Positions 50,647-59,647 of a stretch of DNA of 64,000 bases are shown one piece after another (position 1 is the stretch's first letter; each line of letters starts with the position of its first letter). The DNA lies in the NCBI RefSeq assembly GCF_003244315.1, contig NZ_QKWH01000005.1:1-64000 (forward strand), in the 5' to 3' direction. Made by a program: the position numbers and the translations under genes. Source of the DNA: Xylanimonas oleitrophica. Its GTDB lineage: Bacteria; Actinomycetota; Actinomycetes; Actinomycetales; Cellulomonadaceae. The notes under the pieces were generated by a model. The model was not told the DNA's origin and searched no databases. It was given only the letters and a program-made list of their open reading frames with translations.

Positions 50647-50892
50647 GTCGTGTTTCTGGACGAACTGTGCGGACGGGATCCGGTTCGCCCAGTTCGCCGA
50701 GGTGGCGTCGGTGCCGTTGGACGGCATCGGGTCCCGAGACTGCCCACCGCGAGCAGGGTTGTTGTTTGACGTCGGCATGCAGGCGTCGTGCAGCGCAGTC
50801 GCCCCTTCCTCCTCTGAGGAACTCCTCCGCAGGCGGTCCCGCACCGCACCCTTCCCGTTGCCGGTGCGCGCCGCCGTCCGCACGCTGGAGGC

Positions 50893-51723
50893 GTGACGTT
50901 CCCCCGGATCACCACGCTCCGCCGCGGCCGCCTGGTCTTCGACGTGCACGACGACGGCCCTGCCGACGGCGTGCCCGTCGTGCTGCTGCACGGGTTCCCG
51001 CAAGACTCGAGCAGCTGGTCCCGGGTGCTCCCGGCACTGCACGAGGCGGGCCTGCGCACCGTCGCGCTGGACCAGCGCGGCTACTCCCCCGGCGCACGAC
51101 CGCGTGAGCGGTCGGCGTACCGGCTGGAGCACCTGGTGGACGACGTCGTGGACCTGCTGGACACCACGGGGCCCGCCCACGTCGTCGGGCACGACTGGGG
51201 CGGCAACGTGGCCTGGGCCCTGGCGGCCCGGGAACCGGAGCGGGTGCGCAGCCTGACGGTGCTGTCCGTCCCCCACCCTGCGGCGCTCGCACGCTCGCTC
51301 GTGCGCTCCGGCCAGGCTCTGCGGTCCCTGTACGTGGGCTTCTTCCAGGTGCCGGTGCTGCCCGAGGTGGGGATGCGGCGGACGCTGGAGGGGACGCTGG
51401 TGCGGATGGGGCTGCCCGCGGACGACGCCGCGCGCTACGCGGCCCGCATGCGGGAGCCGGGGGCGATGCGGGCGGCCCTCAACTGGTACCGGGCGCTGGC
51501 CCTGTCCCGCCCGGCGGTGGGCGACGTCGCGGTGCCGACCACGTACGTGTGGGGCTCGGCCGACCCCGCGCTGGGCCGTTGGGCGGCGGAGAGCACAGAG
51601 GGGTACGTGCACGCCCCGTACCGGTTCGTGGAGCTGGACGCCGGTCACTGGCTGCCCGAGACGCGGCCTGACGACGTGGCCGGTGCGGTGCTCGACCGCG
51701 TCACCGGCTACGAGGGCTCCTAG
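50893..51723 (+). CDS. Alpha/beta hydrolase, epoxide hydrolase/dehalogenase type
   Basis: 276 residues. Oxyanion motif LLHGFPQDSSSW, nucleophile Asp in VVGHDWGGNVAW (Asp rather than Ser, as in epoxide hydrolases and haloalkane dehalogenases), acid in YVWGSADPALG and His in LDAGHWLPE. A helical cap at ~130-200 contains a Tyr-rich stretch (LYVGFFQVP, LNWYRALA). GTG start with CACGCT 6 nt upstream. Confidence 0.86.
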   Translation: MTFPRITTLRRGRLVFDVHDDGPADGVPVVLLHGFPQDSSSWSRVLPALHEAGLRTVALDQRGYSPGARPRERSAYRLEHLVDDVVDLLDTTGPAHVVGHDWGGNVAWALAAREPERVRSLTVLSVPHPAALARSLVRSGQALRSLYVGFFQVPVLPEVGMRRTLEGTLVRMGLPADDAARYAARMREPGAMRAALNWYRALALSRPAVGDVAVPTTYVWGSADPALGRWAAESTEGYVHAPYRFVELDAGHWLPETRPDDVAGAVLDRVTGYEGS

Positions 51724-51755
51724 AGGGCGGTCGCGTCGGCGGCGAGTTTACGTAG

Positions 51756-51785
51756 ATTTCACCGTTCCAGTAGGAAATTTCACCG
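51756..51785 (+). promoter_or_regulatory. AT-rich direct repeats upstream of the M36 peptidase
   Basis: ATTTCACCG occurs at 51756-51764 and 51777-51785, 21 bp apart (two helical turns). The segment 51747-51785 is the most AT-rich of the neighbourhood. A bulged hairpin (51801-51843) follows in the probable 5' untranslated region. The layout suggests an activator or repressor binding a face of the helix. Confidence 0.45.
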
Positions 51786-51906
51786 GACGTCTGTTGAGGT
51801 CTCTCTGGGAGCACGCTCGGAACACGCTGCTCCCACCAGAGAGGTGCTCCGCCGGCGCCCGGCCCCCGGGACGCCGTGACCTGCTACGACGCATCACGGA
51901 GGAACC

Positions 51907-54711
51907 ATGCCACCGCACGGAAGACCGCGCTCCCGTCCGCTCGCCCTCGCCCTCACCGGCGCCCTGGGCCTGACCGGGGTGGGGCTCGCCGTCCCCGGCA
52001 CGGCCGGCGCCGCTCCCGACTCCCTGGACCTGGACGCGCTCGCCGCCGAGCACGTGCAGCAGCACGCGGAGGACTTCGGCGTCACCGCGGCCGACGTCGC
52101 CGACCTGGGCGTCCTGTCGAGCTACGAGAGCTCGCACACCGGCGCCCGCCACGTGAACCTGCTCCAGCACCGCGACGGGCTGGAGGTCTTCGGCGGGCAC
52201 GTGACCGTGACCCTCACGGCGGACGGCGAGGTCGCCTACGTCGGCGCCCGGCTTGCCCCCGGCGTCGCGGCCCCGACGACGCGGCGCGCGGCGGAGCCCG
52301 CCGTCGACCCGGTCGAGGCGGTGGAGGCGGCCGCCGACGAGCTCGACCTGCCCGAGCCCACCGCACCCCGCGTGCTGGGGCAGCGCAGCGCCGACGGCGA
52401 GACGCTCGTCGACGGAGCCGGCGTCTCCACCGAGGCCATCCCGGCCCGCCTGGGCTGGCAGCCCACGGACGGCGGCCTGCGCCTGGCCTGGCAGCTCGTC
52501 ATCGACGACGTGAGCTCGGAGTCGCTGTGGAGCGCCGTCGTCGACGCCTCCACCGGTGAGCTGCTGGAGGCCGAGGACTGGACCGACCACGACCACGCGG
52601 ACGACCTGCAGGCCACCCTGGGCCGTGACGTCGCGTCGTCGGCGGCGTCCGGCACCCTGCTCGCCTCGGCGCTCCGCTCCCCGCAGACGGTGGACGACGG
52701 CTCGTCGTACCGGGTGTTCGGGCCGCCGGCCGAGAGCCCGTACGAGACGGGGCACGACGTCGTCCACAACCCCGCCGACGCGCTCGCCTCGCCGTTCGGC
52801 TGGCACGACACCGACGGCGCCCCCGGTGCCGACCACACCATCACGCGCGGCAACAACGTGCACGCCTACCTGGACCAGGACGCGAACAACCAGCCGGACG
52901 CGGGCGGCAGCCCCGACGGCGGGCCCGGCCTGACGTTCGACTTCCCCGTGGCGCTGGGCGAGCACGCCCAGGCCAGCCGCGAGGCCGCCGTCACCAACCT
53001 GTTCTTCTGGAACAACGTGGTGCACGACATCTTCTACCGGTACGGGTTCGACGAGGCCTCCGGGAACTTCCAGGCCAACAACTACGGCCGCGGCGGCGTC
53101 GCCGGTGACTACGTGCGCGCCGAGGCGCAGGACGGCAACGGCGTCAACAACGCCAACTTCTCCACCCCCGCCCAGGACGGCGGCACGCCCCGCATGCAGA
53201 TGTACGTGTGGCCCGGCAACCAGTTCGGCGCGCAGAACGAGGTGCGGGTCGAGGGCGTCGGGTCGTTCGGTGCGTCGTGGGCGCGCTTCACTCCCCCGGT
53301 GACCTCCGAGGGGGTGGCAGACCTCGGCCTCGTCGTCGGCGGGCAGGGCTGCACCACCGCGGAGTACCCGGGCGTCCAGACGGGCGCGTGGCTGGCCGTC
53401 GTCGACGGCGACACCTCCGCCTGCGGCTACCTGCAGCGCGTGCGGGTCGCCGAGTCGCTGGGGGCCAGCGGCGTCGTCGTCGTGCACCCCGTGGCCGACC
53501 AGGCCGCACCGATCCTCAGCGGCTCCCTCGCCGACGGCATGCCCGGCATCCCCGCGGTGGCGGTCACCGCCCAGGACGGTGCGGTCATCAAGGACGCCGT
53601 GGCTGCCGGTCACACGGTGGGCGCCCTGCGCAAGAACCCCGAGCACCCGGGCATCCGGGACGGCGACTTCGACGCCGGCATCATCTTCCACGAGTACGGC
53701 CACGGGCTCTCCAACCGCCTCACCGGCGGGCCGGGCATCAACTGCCTGTCCGGGCAGGAGCAGATGGGCGAGGGCTGGAGCGACTACGTCGCCCTCGCGG
53801 CGCTCATCGACCCCGAGCTGGACCACCCGGAGGGTCCGCGTGGCATGGGCGCCTACGCCGTCTTCAACGAGGACCGCACCGGAGCGGGCATCCGGCCCCG
53901 CCCCTACTCCCGCAACATGGAGATCCAGCCGTTCACGTACGACAGCATCAAGACGGGCGGCTGGCTCGACGGCGGCTCCCTCGCCACCCCGCACGGCGTG
54001 GGCCACGGCTGGGCGTCCGTGCTGTGGGACATGACGTGGGACCTCATCGACCGGCACGGGTTCAACCCGAACATCTACGAGGCCTGGGACACCGGCGGCA
54101 ACAACCTCGCCTACCAGCTCGTCATCGACGGTCTCAAGATGCAGGGCTGCGCTCCCGGGTTCGTCACCGGGCGTGACGCCATCCTCGCCGCCGACCGCGT
54201 GCTGACCGGTGGCGAGAACCAGTGCACCCTGTGGTCGTCGTTCGCGCGCCGCGGGCTCGGGTACAGCGCCGAGCAGGGGTCGTCCGCCAGCCGTGACGAC
54301 AACAGCGAGGCGTTCGACACCCACCCCTCGTGCACCCGCGCGTTCGAGGGCAACGTGCGGCCCGGGCCGGCGCTGAACCGTGCCAACGCCGGTTCCACGG
54401 TGCCGCTCCAGTTCCGGCTCGAGCCCGGCCGCGGGGTCGACGTGCTGGCTTCCGGCTCGCCGTACTCGCGGCAGGTGAGCTGCGAGACGCTGGCCACGGT
54501 GGATCCGGCGTCGCCCACCGTGACGCCGCGCCCCGTGCCCGTCGTGGCCGAGACGCCCGGCAACAGCCGGCTCACCGTCAACGCCCAGGGCCGCTACCAG
54601 TTCCCCTGGAAGACGGACCGCGCCTGGGCCGGAACCTGCCGGGAGCTGGTGCTCACCCTCGACGACGGCGAGCAGCTCCGCGCGTACTTCCAGTTCCCTG
54701 GCCGGGGGTGA
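51907..54711 (+). CDS. Secreted M36-family (fungalysin) metallopeptidase with PA and PxKF domains
   Basis: 934 residues. A signal peptide ends near GTAGAAPDS. An FTP/PepSY-type propeptide covers ~40-240. The gluzincin core has IIFHEYGHGLSNR with His595, Glu596 and His599, and the third ligand Glu622 in MGEGWSDYVAL. A PA domain (~458-568, GCTTAEYPGV, ACGYLQRV) is inserted before the active site. The C-terminal ~120 residues form a PxKF-type domain (STVPLQFRL, YQFPWKTDRAWAGTC). The enzyme should degrade extracellular protein after removal of the propeptide. GGAGG precedes the ATG by 4 nt. Confidence 0.92.
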   Translation: MPPHGRPRSRPLALALTGALGLTGVGLAVPGTAGAAPDSLDLDALAAEHVQQHAEDFGVTAADVADLGVLSSYESSHTGARHVNLLQHRDGLEVFGGHVTVTLTADGEVAYVGARLAPGVAAPTTRRAAEPAVDPVEAVEAAADELDLPEPTAPRVLGQRSADGETLVDGAGVSTEAIPARLGWQPTDGGLRLAWQLVIDDVSSESLWSAVVDASTGELLEAEDWTDHDHADDLQATLGRDVASSAASGTLLASALRSPQTVDDGSSYRVFGPPAESPYETGHDVVHNPADALASPFGWHDTDGAPGADHTITRGNNVHAYLDQDANNQPDAGGSPDGGPGLTFDFPVALGEHAQASREAAVTNLFFWNNVVHDIFYRYGFDEASGNFQANNYGRGGVAGDYVRAEAQDGNGVNNANFSTPAQDGGTPRMQMYVWPGNQFGAQNEVRVEGVGSFGASWARFTPPVTSEGVADLGLVVGGQGCTTAEYPGVQTGAWLAVVDGDTSACGYLQRVRVAESLGASGVVVVHPVADQAAPILSGSLADGMPGIPAVAVTAQDGAVIKDAVAAGHTVGALRKNPEHPGIRDGDFDAGIIFHEYGHGLSNRLTGGPGINCLSGQEQMGEGWSDYVALAALIDPELDHPEGPRGMGAYAVFNEDRTGAGIRPRPYSRNMEIQPFTYDSIKTGGWLDGGSLATPHGVGHGWASVLWDMTWDLIDRHGFNPNIYEAWDTGGNNLAYQLVIDGLKMQGCAPGFVTGRDAILAADRVLTGGENQCTLWSSFARRGLGYSAEQGSSASRDDNSEAFDTHPSCTRAFEGNVRPGPALNRANAGSTVPLQFRLEPGRGVDVLASGSPYSRQVSCETLATVDPASPTVTPRPVPVVAETPGNSRLTVNAQGRYQFPWKTDRAWAGTCRELVLTLDDGEQLRAYFQFPGRG

Positions 54712-54734
54712 CCGCGCGACCGTGATGACGACGG

Positions 54735-54779
54735 CGGTGCCTCGCCCCGCGGCCTCCGGGCCGTGGGGGCGGGGCACCG
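54735..54779. terminator. Terminator of the M36 peptidase gene
   Basis: About 20 paired bases with one mismatch and one bulge, 4-nt loop. Confidence 0.75.
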
Positions 54780-54820
54780 CTCACCCGGCCAGTGACCCCG
54801 GTGGCCGGTAGCGTGCTGGC

Positions 54821-55213
54821 ATGAGGCGGGAGCTGGCGGCAGCGACCACGGCGGTGGCTCTCCTCTGCCTGGCCGCGTGCGGTCCCGCCGCCGAGCCGGT
54901 CGGGTCGGCGGCCTGGCGGCCCTCGCCCCACCCTGGGGCCGGAGGCCCCACGGCCCTGCTCGAAGGCCGCCTCGAAGAGGGCGACGGCTGCCTCTACCTG
55001 CGCACCGAGAACGGCACCGTGTACGTGCCCGTCTTCCCCGGCGAACCCGTCTGGGCCTCCGACGACGAGATCCGTGCCGGTGACGCCACCTACCGCCTCG
55101 GCGACGTCGTCCAGCTCGGGGGCGGCCAGGGACAGGGTGGCCAGGGACAGGCCGTCGACGTCCACTCCCCGGAGGGGTGCGACCCGCTCGCTCCCCGGTG
55201 GAACGTGTTCTGA
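54821..55213 (+). CDS. Small lipoprotein of unknown function
   Basis: 130 residues. Lipobox LLCLAAC with Cys20. The mature domain is a small beta-fold (DGCLYLRTENGTVYVPVFP, ATYRLGDVVQLGGG) and has a Gly/Gln repeat GGQGQGGQGQ before the end. TAGCGT (54809-54814) lies 6 nt before the ATG (leaderless). No partner. Confidence 0.8.
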   Translation: MRRELAAATTAVALLCLAACGPAAEPVGSAAWRPSPHPGAGGPTALLEGRLEEGDGCLYLRTENGTVYVPVFPGEPVWASDDEIRAGDATYRLGDVVQLGGGQGQGGQGQAVDVHSPEGCDPLAPRWNVF

Positions 55214-55257
55214 CCGGGGGCTCAGCACGCCAGGCGGCTCATGTCGCTCAACGCCGC

Positions 55258-55288
55258 TTGACCATGCCGTTGCGGCACGGTCTTGGGT
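55258..55288 (+). promoter_or_regulatory. MerR-type promoter of the MFS-merR operon
   Basis: TTGACC (55258-55263) and TTGGGT (55283-55288) are separated by 19 bp, the overlong spacer of MerR-activated promoters. The spacer holds a dyad, GACC-A-TGCCG-TTG-CGGCA-C-GGTC (55260-55282), with a single mismatch. The -10 ends 6 nt before the MFS ATG, so the transcript should be leaderless. Confidence 0.75.
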
Positions 55289-55294
55289 GGCCGC

Positions 55295-56572
55295 ATGGGT
55301 CGAAGCACATGGGTGTACCTGGGGTCGTACTGCCTGTCCCTCCTGGGGAACGGGATCGCGTCGGTGGTCTTCCCGCTGCTCGTGCTGGCACGGACGGGCG
55401 ACGTGCTGGCGGCGGGCGTCGTGGCGGGAGCGAGCGCCGCGGCGGCCGCGGTGGTGGGGCTGCTGGCCGGCGTCGTCGTCGACCGGGTCAACCGCAGGAC
55501 GGTCTCGATCGTGAGCGACGTGCTCTCGGCCGCGTCGGTCGCCGCCCTGCCGGTGGTCGACGCCCTGTGGGGCCTGGACATGACGTGGTTCCTGGTCCTG
55601 GCGGTGGTCGGGGCTCTCGGTGACGCCCCCGGGATGACGGCGCGGGAGACGCTGCTGCCCGGCCTCGTGCGCCTCTCCGGTGACCGTCCCGGCTCGCTCG
55701 ACCGCCTCGTAGGCATCCGTGAGGCGCTGGCCGGAGCGGTCCTGCTCGCCGGGCCGGGCCTCGGTGGGCTCCTGGTGGCGGTGCTCGGGGTGGGGTCGGC
55801 GGTGCTGCTCGTCACCGCGGGCGCGAGCGTCGCTGCGGCGCTCCTGACGTTGCTGGTCCAGCGGGAGGCCGGGGCCGTCTCGATCGCTCCTCGGCCTGGT
55901 GGTACCGAGCAGGCACGTGGTCTCGGCACCGGCGTGCGGCAGGTGCTGACCGATCTGGGGGCGGCCTGGCGGTTCGTGCTGACCCACCGCCTGGTGCGGG
56001 GGACGACGTTCCTGTCCGCTTCGCTGGTGGCGGTGGTCGCGGCCCTGCAGACCACGGTGATGCCCGCCTACTTCACCGCCGCGGACGCTCCCGGCCTGAC
56101 CGGGCTGGTGCTGAGCGGCTTCTCGCTCGGGGCGCTCCTGGGCGCCGGCCTCTACGCCGCGACGGCGGGCAGGGTGGCGCGCCGGGCGTGGTTCGTCGTC
56201 GGGATGGTGGGGATGATCGTCGGCTTCACGGCCATCGGCACCCTGGCCGCGCCTTGGGTGGTCCTGGCCGCTGCCGTGCTCATCGGGCTCACCAACGGTC
56301 CCGTCTCGGCCGTGCTGGGCGTGGCCACCATCGAGGCCACCCCCGACGCGATGCGTGGGCGGGTGCTCGGGGCGCAGAACGCCCTGATGATGGCTGCGCC
56401 GGCGGTGAGCACCGCACCGGTCGCCGCCGTCGCGACGACGTGGGGCCTTCCGGCCGCCGGCCTGGCGCTCGCCGCGGTGGTCGCCGCGACGGCCGTCGTC
56501 GCGCTCCTCGTGCCGGCCTTCCGCGTGCTGCATGCTGGTGCCCCCGTGGGTCGCGGCGAGCAGGAGGTGTGA
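55295..56572 (+). CDS. MFS transporter (drug efflux type)
   Basis: 425 residues with about twelve membrane helices. The family loop motifs are VVVDRVNRRTVSIVSD between helices two and three and GRVLGAQNALMM in the second half. It resembles the MefA/enterobactin-exporter type (MFS_3). An upstream TTG start exists, but ATG 55295 fits the promoter. It is followed after 1 bp by a MerR regulator, so it is probably an inducible exporter. Confidence 0.87.
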   Translation: MGRSTWVYLGSYCLSLLGNGIASVVFPLLVLARTGDVLAAGVVAGASAAAAAVVGLLAGVVVDRVNRRTVSIVSDVLSAASVAALPVVDALWGLDMTWFLVLAVVGALGDAPGMTARETLLPGLVRLSGDRPGSLDRLVGIREALAGAVLLAGPGLGGLLVAVLGVGSAVLLVTAGASVAAALLTLLVQREAGAVSIAPRPGGTEQARGLGTGVRQVLTDLGAAWRFVLTHRLVRGTTFLSASLVAVVAALQTTVMPAYFTAADAPGLTGLVLSGFSLGALLGAGLYAATAGRVARRAWFVVGMVGMIVGFTAIGTLAAPWVVLAAAVLIGLTNGPVSAVLGVATIEATPDAMRGRVLGAQNALMMAAPAVSTAPVAAVATTWGLPAAGLALAAVVAATAVVALLVPAFRVLHAGAPVGRGEQEV

Positions 56573-56573
56573 G

Positions 56574-57293
56574 ATGCCGTGGAGCACCCGGCGCCTGGCC
56601 GACCTGGCCGGCGTGAGCCTGCGCACCGTGCGGCACTACCACGACATGGGACTGCTGCCCGAGCCCGTGCGCCGCTCCAACGGCTACAAGGAGTACGACG
56701 TCAGCCACCTGGTCACGGTGCTGCGCATCAGGCGCATGTCGACGCTCGGGTTCTCGCTGGAGCAGATCGGCGCGATGCTGGACGCGCCGCACGACGCGGA
56801 CGCCGTCCTGCGAGACCTCGACGCCGAGCTCGAGGCCACGATCGCCCGTCTGCAGCGGGCGCGCACCGAGATCGCCGCCCTCCGCAGGCTGGACGTGACG
56901 CCGGACATCGGCGTGCAGACGCACACGCTGATGGACACCCTCGGGCACGACCGCTACAGCCGGGACGTCGCCGTCGTGCTCACCCACGTCCTCCCCGAGC
57001 AGGACCTCGATCTGGCTGCTGCGGTCATGGCCGACGCGGCCCGCGAGCTCGGTGACCTCCATGACGAGTTCGCCGCGCTGGACGGCGACTCCAGCATCGA
57101 GGAGATCGCGGCGCTCGCCTCGCGAGTCGTCGAGGAGATCGGCGCGCTGGTCGCAGCGCGCCCCGAGCTCGCCGAGGCCCCTGCTCCGAGCCGGGCGCAC
57201 CTGACAGAGGCGCTCCTGGAAGCGGTCAACGCCGGCCTCAACCCTGCGCAGACCGCCGTGCTCAACCTTGCGATGAGCCGGCTGCCCGGGTGA
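56574..57293 (+). CDS. MerR-family transcriptional regulator
   Basis: 239 residues. The winged HTH is STRRLADLAGVSLRTVRHYHDMGLL then YKEYDVSHLVTVLRIRRMSTLGFSLEQIG. A dimerisation coil follows (LEATIARLQRARTEIAALRR) and a ~120-residue effector domain with no metal-binding Cys pattern, so it should sense an organic ligand. AGGAGGT precedes the ATG. Co-transcribed with the MFS gene from the promoter it presumably activates. Confidence 0.88.
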   Translation: MPWSTRRLADLAGVSLRTVRHYHDMGLLPEPVRRSNGYKEYDVSHLVTVLRIRRMSTLGFSLEQIGAMLDAPHDADAVLRDLDAELEATIARLQRARTEIAALRRLDVTPDIGVQTHTLMDTLGHDRYSRDVAVVLTHVLPEQDLDLAAAVMADAARELGDLHDEFAALDGDSSIEEIAALASRVVEEIGALVAARPELAEAPAPSRAHLTEALLEAVNAGLNPAQTAVLNLAMSRLPG

Positions 57294-57318
57294 GGCCGGC
57301 GCGCGGACCAGCGCGTCG

Positions 57319-57729
57319 TCAGTCGACGATCGCCGTGGCCTCCACCTCCACGAGGACGTCGGGCTCGAACAGCACCTCGACGCCGATGAGAGAGGCGGGT
57401 GGCAGGGGCAGCGGCAGCCCGATCTCGGCTGCCACCTGCTCGACGCCGGCCATGAAGCCGGTGATCTGGTCGGGCGTCCAGCGGGTCACGTAGAAGGTCA
57501 GGCGCAGGACGTCGTCGAACGTCGCACCCGCTGCCGCGAGTCCGGTGGCGGTGTTGCGCAGCGCCTGGGCCACCTGGCCGGCGAGGTCGCCCGGAGCGAC
57601 GGGCGTGCCGTCTGCCAGCCGGGCGATCTGGCCGCTCACGTGCACGTGGCGGCTGCCCGTGCCGACGGCGACGTGGTGGTACGGGGTGGGCTGCAGCAGG
57701 CCGTCGGGGGTGAAGCGGCGCACGGTCAC
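57319..57729 (-). CDS. RidA-family protein
   Basis: 136 residues of the YjgF/YER057c/UK114 fold (HVHVSGQIARLADGTPVAPG, DVLRLTFYVT, ASLIGVEVLFEPDVLVEVEATAI). The family deaminates reactive enamines and imines; the Arg that defines true RidA (C-terminal RSxVxV) is not present here (the equivalent region reads ASLIGVEVLF), so this belongs to another subgroup. AGGAGG precedes the GTG. Divergent from an HxlR gene. Confidence 0.83.
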   Translation of the reverse strand: MTVRRFTPDGLLQPTPYHHVAVGTGSRHVHVSGQIARLADGTPVAPGDLAGQVAQALRNTATGLAAAGATFDDVLRLTFYVTRWTPDQITGFMAGVEQVAAEIGLPLPLPPASLIGVEVLFEPDVLVEVEATAIVD

Positions 57730-57754
57730 GGGAACCTCCTGGGGTAACGGTGAT

Positions 57755-57775
57755 CAGGTACCCCTGTGATACCTG
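57755..57775. promoter_or_regulatory. HxlR operator between ridA-like and hxlR genes
   Basis: CAGGTA-N9-TACCTG, a perfect 6-bp inverted repeat in the 80-bp divergent region, 26 nt from the RidA-like start. Confidence 0.55.
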
Positions 57776-57809
57776 GTGTTCTCAGGCCACCTCAACGAGA
57801 CTAGGTTCC

Positions 57810-58175
57810 ATGACCGATACCGCCCACGAGCGCCTCGCCATCGGCGCACCGCACCGCGACCTGCTCGACCAGGTGCTCGACAAGTGGTCCCTCGAGGTCC
57901 TCAACGAGCTCTGCGAGCGCCCGTGCCGCTTCAACGACCTGCGCCGCGCCATCCCCGCGGTCACCCAGAAGTCGCTCACCGCGACGCTCCGGCGCCTGGA
58001 GCGCAACGGCATCGTGGAGCGCACCCTGCTGAGCACCCGGCCCGTGGCCGTGGAGTACCGGATCACCCCGCTCGGCAAGACGCTCCGCCGGCCCGTCGAC
58101 GTGCTGCTCGACTGGGCGGCCCGGAACATGCCCGACGTCGAGGAGGCACGGCGGCGGTACGACGACAGCCTCTAG
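57810..58175 (+). CDS. HxlR-family transcriptional regulator
   Basis: 121 residues. HTH elements VLDKWSLEVLNELCERP, CRFNDLRRAIPAVTQKSLTATLRRLERNGIVERT and wing RPVAVEYRITPLGK. It lacks the N-terminal Cys of redox-type members but has two Cys in the helix region (LCERPCRF), which could be reactive. Probably controls the divergent ridA-like gene. Confidence 0.87.
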   Translation: MTDTAHERLAIGAPHRDLLDQVLDKWSLEVLNELCERPCRFNDLRRAIPAVTQKSLTATLRRLERNGIVERTLLSTRPVAVEYRITPLGKTLRRPVDVLLDWAARNMPDVEEARRRYDDSL

Positions 58176-58188
58176 GGTCGGCCCTCCC

Positions 58189-58211
58189 GCGGCCGCCGCG
58201 CGGGCGGCCGC
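58189..58211. terminator. Bidirectional terminator between hxlR and AI-2E permease gene
   Basis: 9-bp perfect stem (GCGGCCGCC/GGCGGCCGC) with a 5-nt loop between convergent genes. Confidence 0.65.
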
Positions 58212-58217
58212 TCGTCC

Positions 58218-59399
58218 TCAGACGGTCTCGGGGCGCTTCTTCCGGGCGAACCGTGCGGCGAGATCGGGTCCGTCCCACACCTGGATGGCGCGCCAGATCG
58301 ACGCGGCGATGGGCACGGCGAGCACGGCACCGGTGATGCCGACGAGCACCGTGCCCGCGGTCAGCGCGAACAGGATGATCAGCGGGTGCAGCCGCAGGGT
58401 GCGGCCCATGACGATCGGCTGGAGGAAGTTCCCCTCGAGCTGGTTCACGCCCACCACGATCGCGACGACGACGAGCGCCTCCACCGGCCCGACGGCGACG
58501 AGCGTCACCAGTGCCGCGAGGATGCCCGCGAGGGTGGCGCCGACCAGCGGGATGAAGGCGAGCAGGAAGACGAGCACGGTGAGCGGCAGCACGAGCGGCA
58601 CGCCCACGATCGCCAGACCGATGCCGATGCCGACGGCGTCGACGAGCGCCACGATCGCCGTCCCGCGCACGTAACCGCCGAGGGTGCGGATGGTGGCCTC
58701 CCCGACGCGCTGCGCACGCTCGTACTGGCGCCCCTCGAAGGGCCGCAGCAGCACCTCCCACATCATCGGGCCGTCCTTCAGGAAGAAGAACAGGACCACG
58801 ATCATGATGACGAAGCCCGCGACGAAGTCGGCGGTCTGGGAGACGCCGGCGACGGCGCCCGACCCCACGGCGTCGGACTGCAGCAGGTTCACGGCCGAGT
58901 CGCGCACCGACGCGATCTGCTCCTCGGTGATCTCGAACGGCAGACCCTGCACGTAGCTCTGCAGGGACTCCAGGCCCTCGATCGCCTGGCTCTGCAGCTC
59001 GCCCCACTGGTTCACCACGGCTCGCACCACGAGCCACATGATCCCCACCAGCAGGGCCACCAGCGTCAGGAGCGCAATCCACGTGGCGACGATCGACGGC
59101 AGGCCCCGGCGGCGCAGGAGCGAGACCAGCGGGGAGATCGCGGCTGCCAGCACGAGCGCGATGAGCACCGGGATCACCACGAGGGTCAGGCGTGTGCCCA
59201 CGAACCCGAAGACGCCGATCACCGTGACGACGGCGAGGACCTGCAGCGCGCGCGTGCCCACCCGGCCGAAGCCGTCCGACCACAGGCGGGAGGTGCTGCT
59301 CTCGACGTGCGTCTCGTCGGCAGGCGGCCGTTCCTCGACCACGGTCACCTCACCGGACGGCGCGGGGCGGAGCGGTTTGCGGCGGCCGAAGAGACGCAT
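58218..59399 (-). CDS. AI-2E/PerM-family transporter
   Basis: 393 residues. A ~50-residue charged N-terminus is followed by eight membrane helices in the family order. A central soluble loop (~130-200) precedes the helices with FLLAFIPLVGATLAGILAAL and VNQLEGNFLQPIVMGRTLRLHPL, both diagnostic. Members export AI-2, act as Na+/H+ antiporters, or are uncharacterised. GGAGG lies 9 nt before the ATG. Confidence 0.87.
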   Translation of the reverse strand: MRLFGRRKPLRPAPSGEVTVVEERPPADETHVESSTSRLWSDGFGRVGTRALQVLAVVTVIGVFGFVGTRLTLVVIPVLIALVLAAAISPLVSLLRRRGLPSIVATWIALLTLVALLVGIMWLVVRAVVNQWGELQSQAIEGLESLQSYVQGLPFEITEEQIASVRDSAVNLLQSDAVGSGAVAGVSQTADFVAGFVIMIVVLFFFLKDGPMMWEVLLRPFEGRQYERAQRVGEATIRTLGGYVRGTAIVALVDAVGIGIGLAIVGVPLVLPLTVLVFLLAFIPLVGATLAGILAALVTLVAVGPVEALVVVAIVVGVNQLEGNFLQPIVMGRTLRLHPLIILFALTAGTVLVGITGAVLAVPIAASIWRAIQVWDGPDLAARFARKKRPETV

Positions 59400-59647
59400 C
59401 GCCTGTCCTCCTGGGGCTCGGTGCTGGCAGACGCCGGACGAGCCCGACGCTATTGCCGTCGAGCGTCGGCCGCGCGCCGACAGGGGTCCGGCGGGCAGCC
59501 GTGACATCCGTCATGGCCCACCGGTGAGGAGTGCAGAGAAGCCGGTGACGGCGGGCACGAGGCCGACGCCGGATCCCGGGCGAGGCTTGAGCCATCACGA
59601 CGACGCCCCCGGGACGGGGCAGCCCGGCCCCCGGAAGGACCCACCCG

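Noticed and set aside
50702-50896. A 64-codon plus-strand frame before the epoxide-hydrolase-like gene
   Set aside because: No ribosome site, no recognisable product, and it runs into the next gene's promoter. The opposite-strand frames here are no better.
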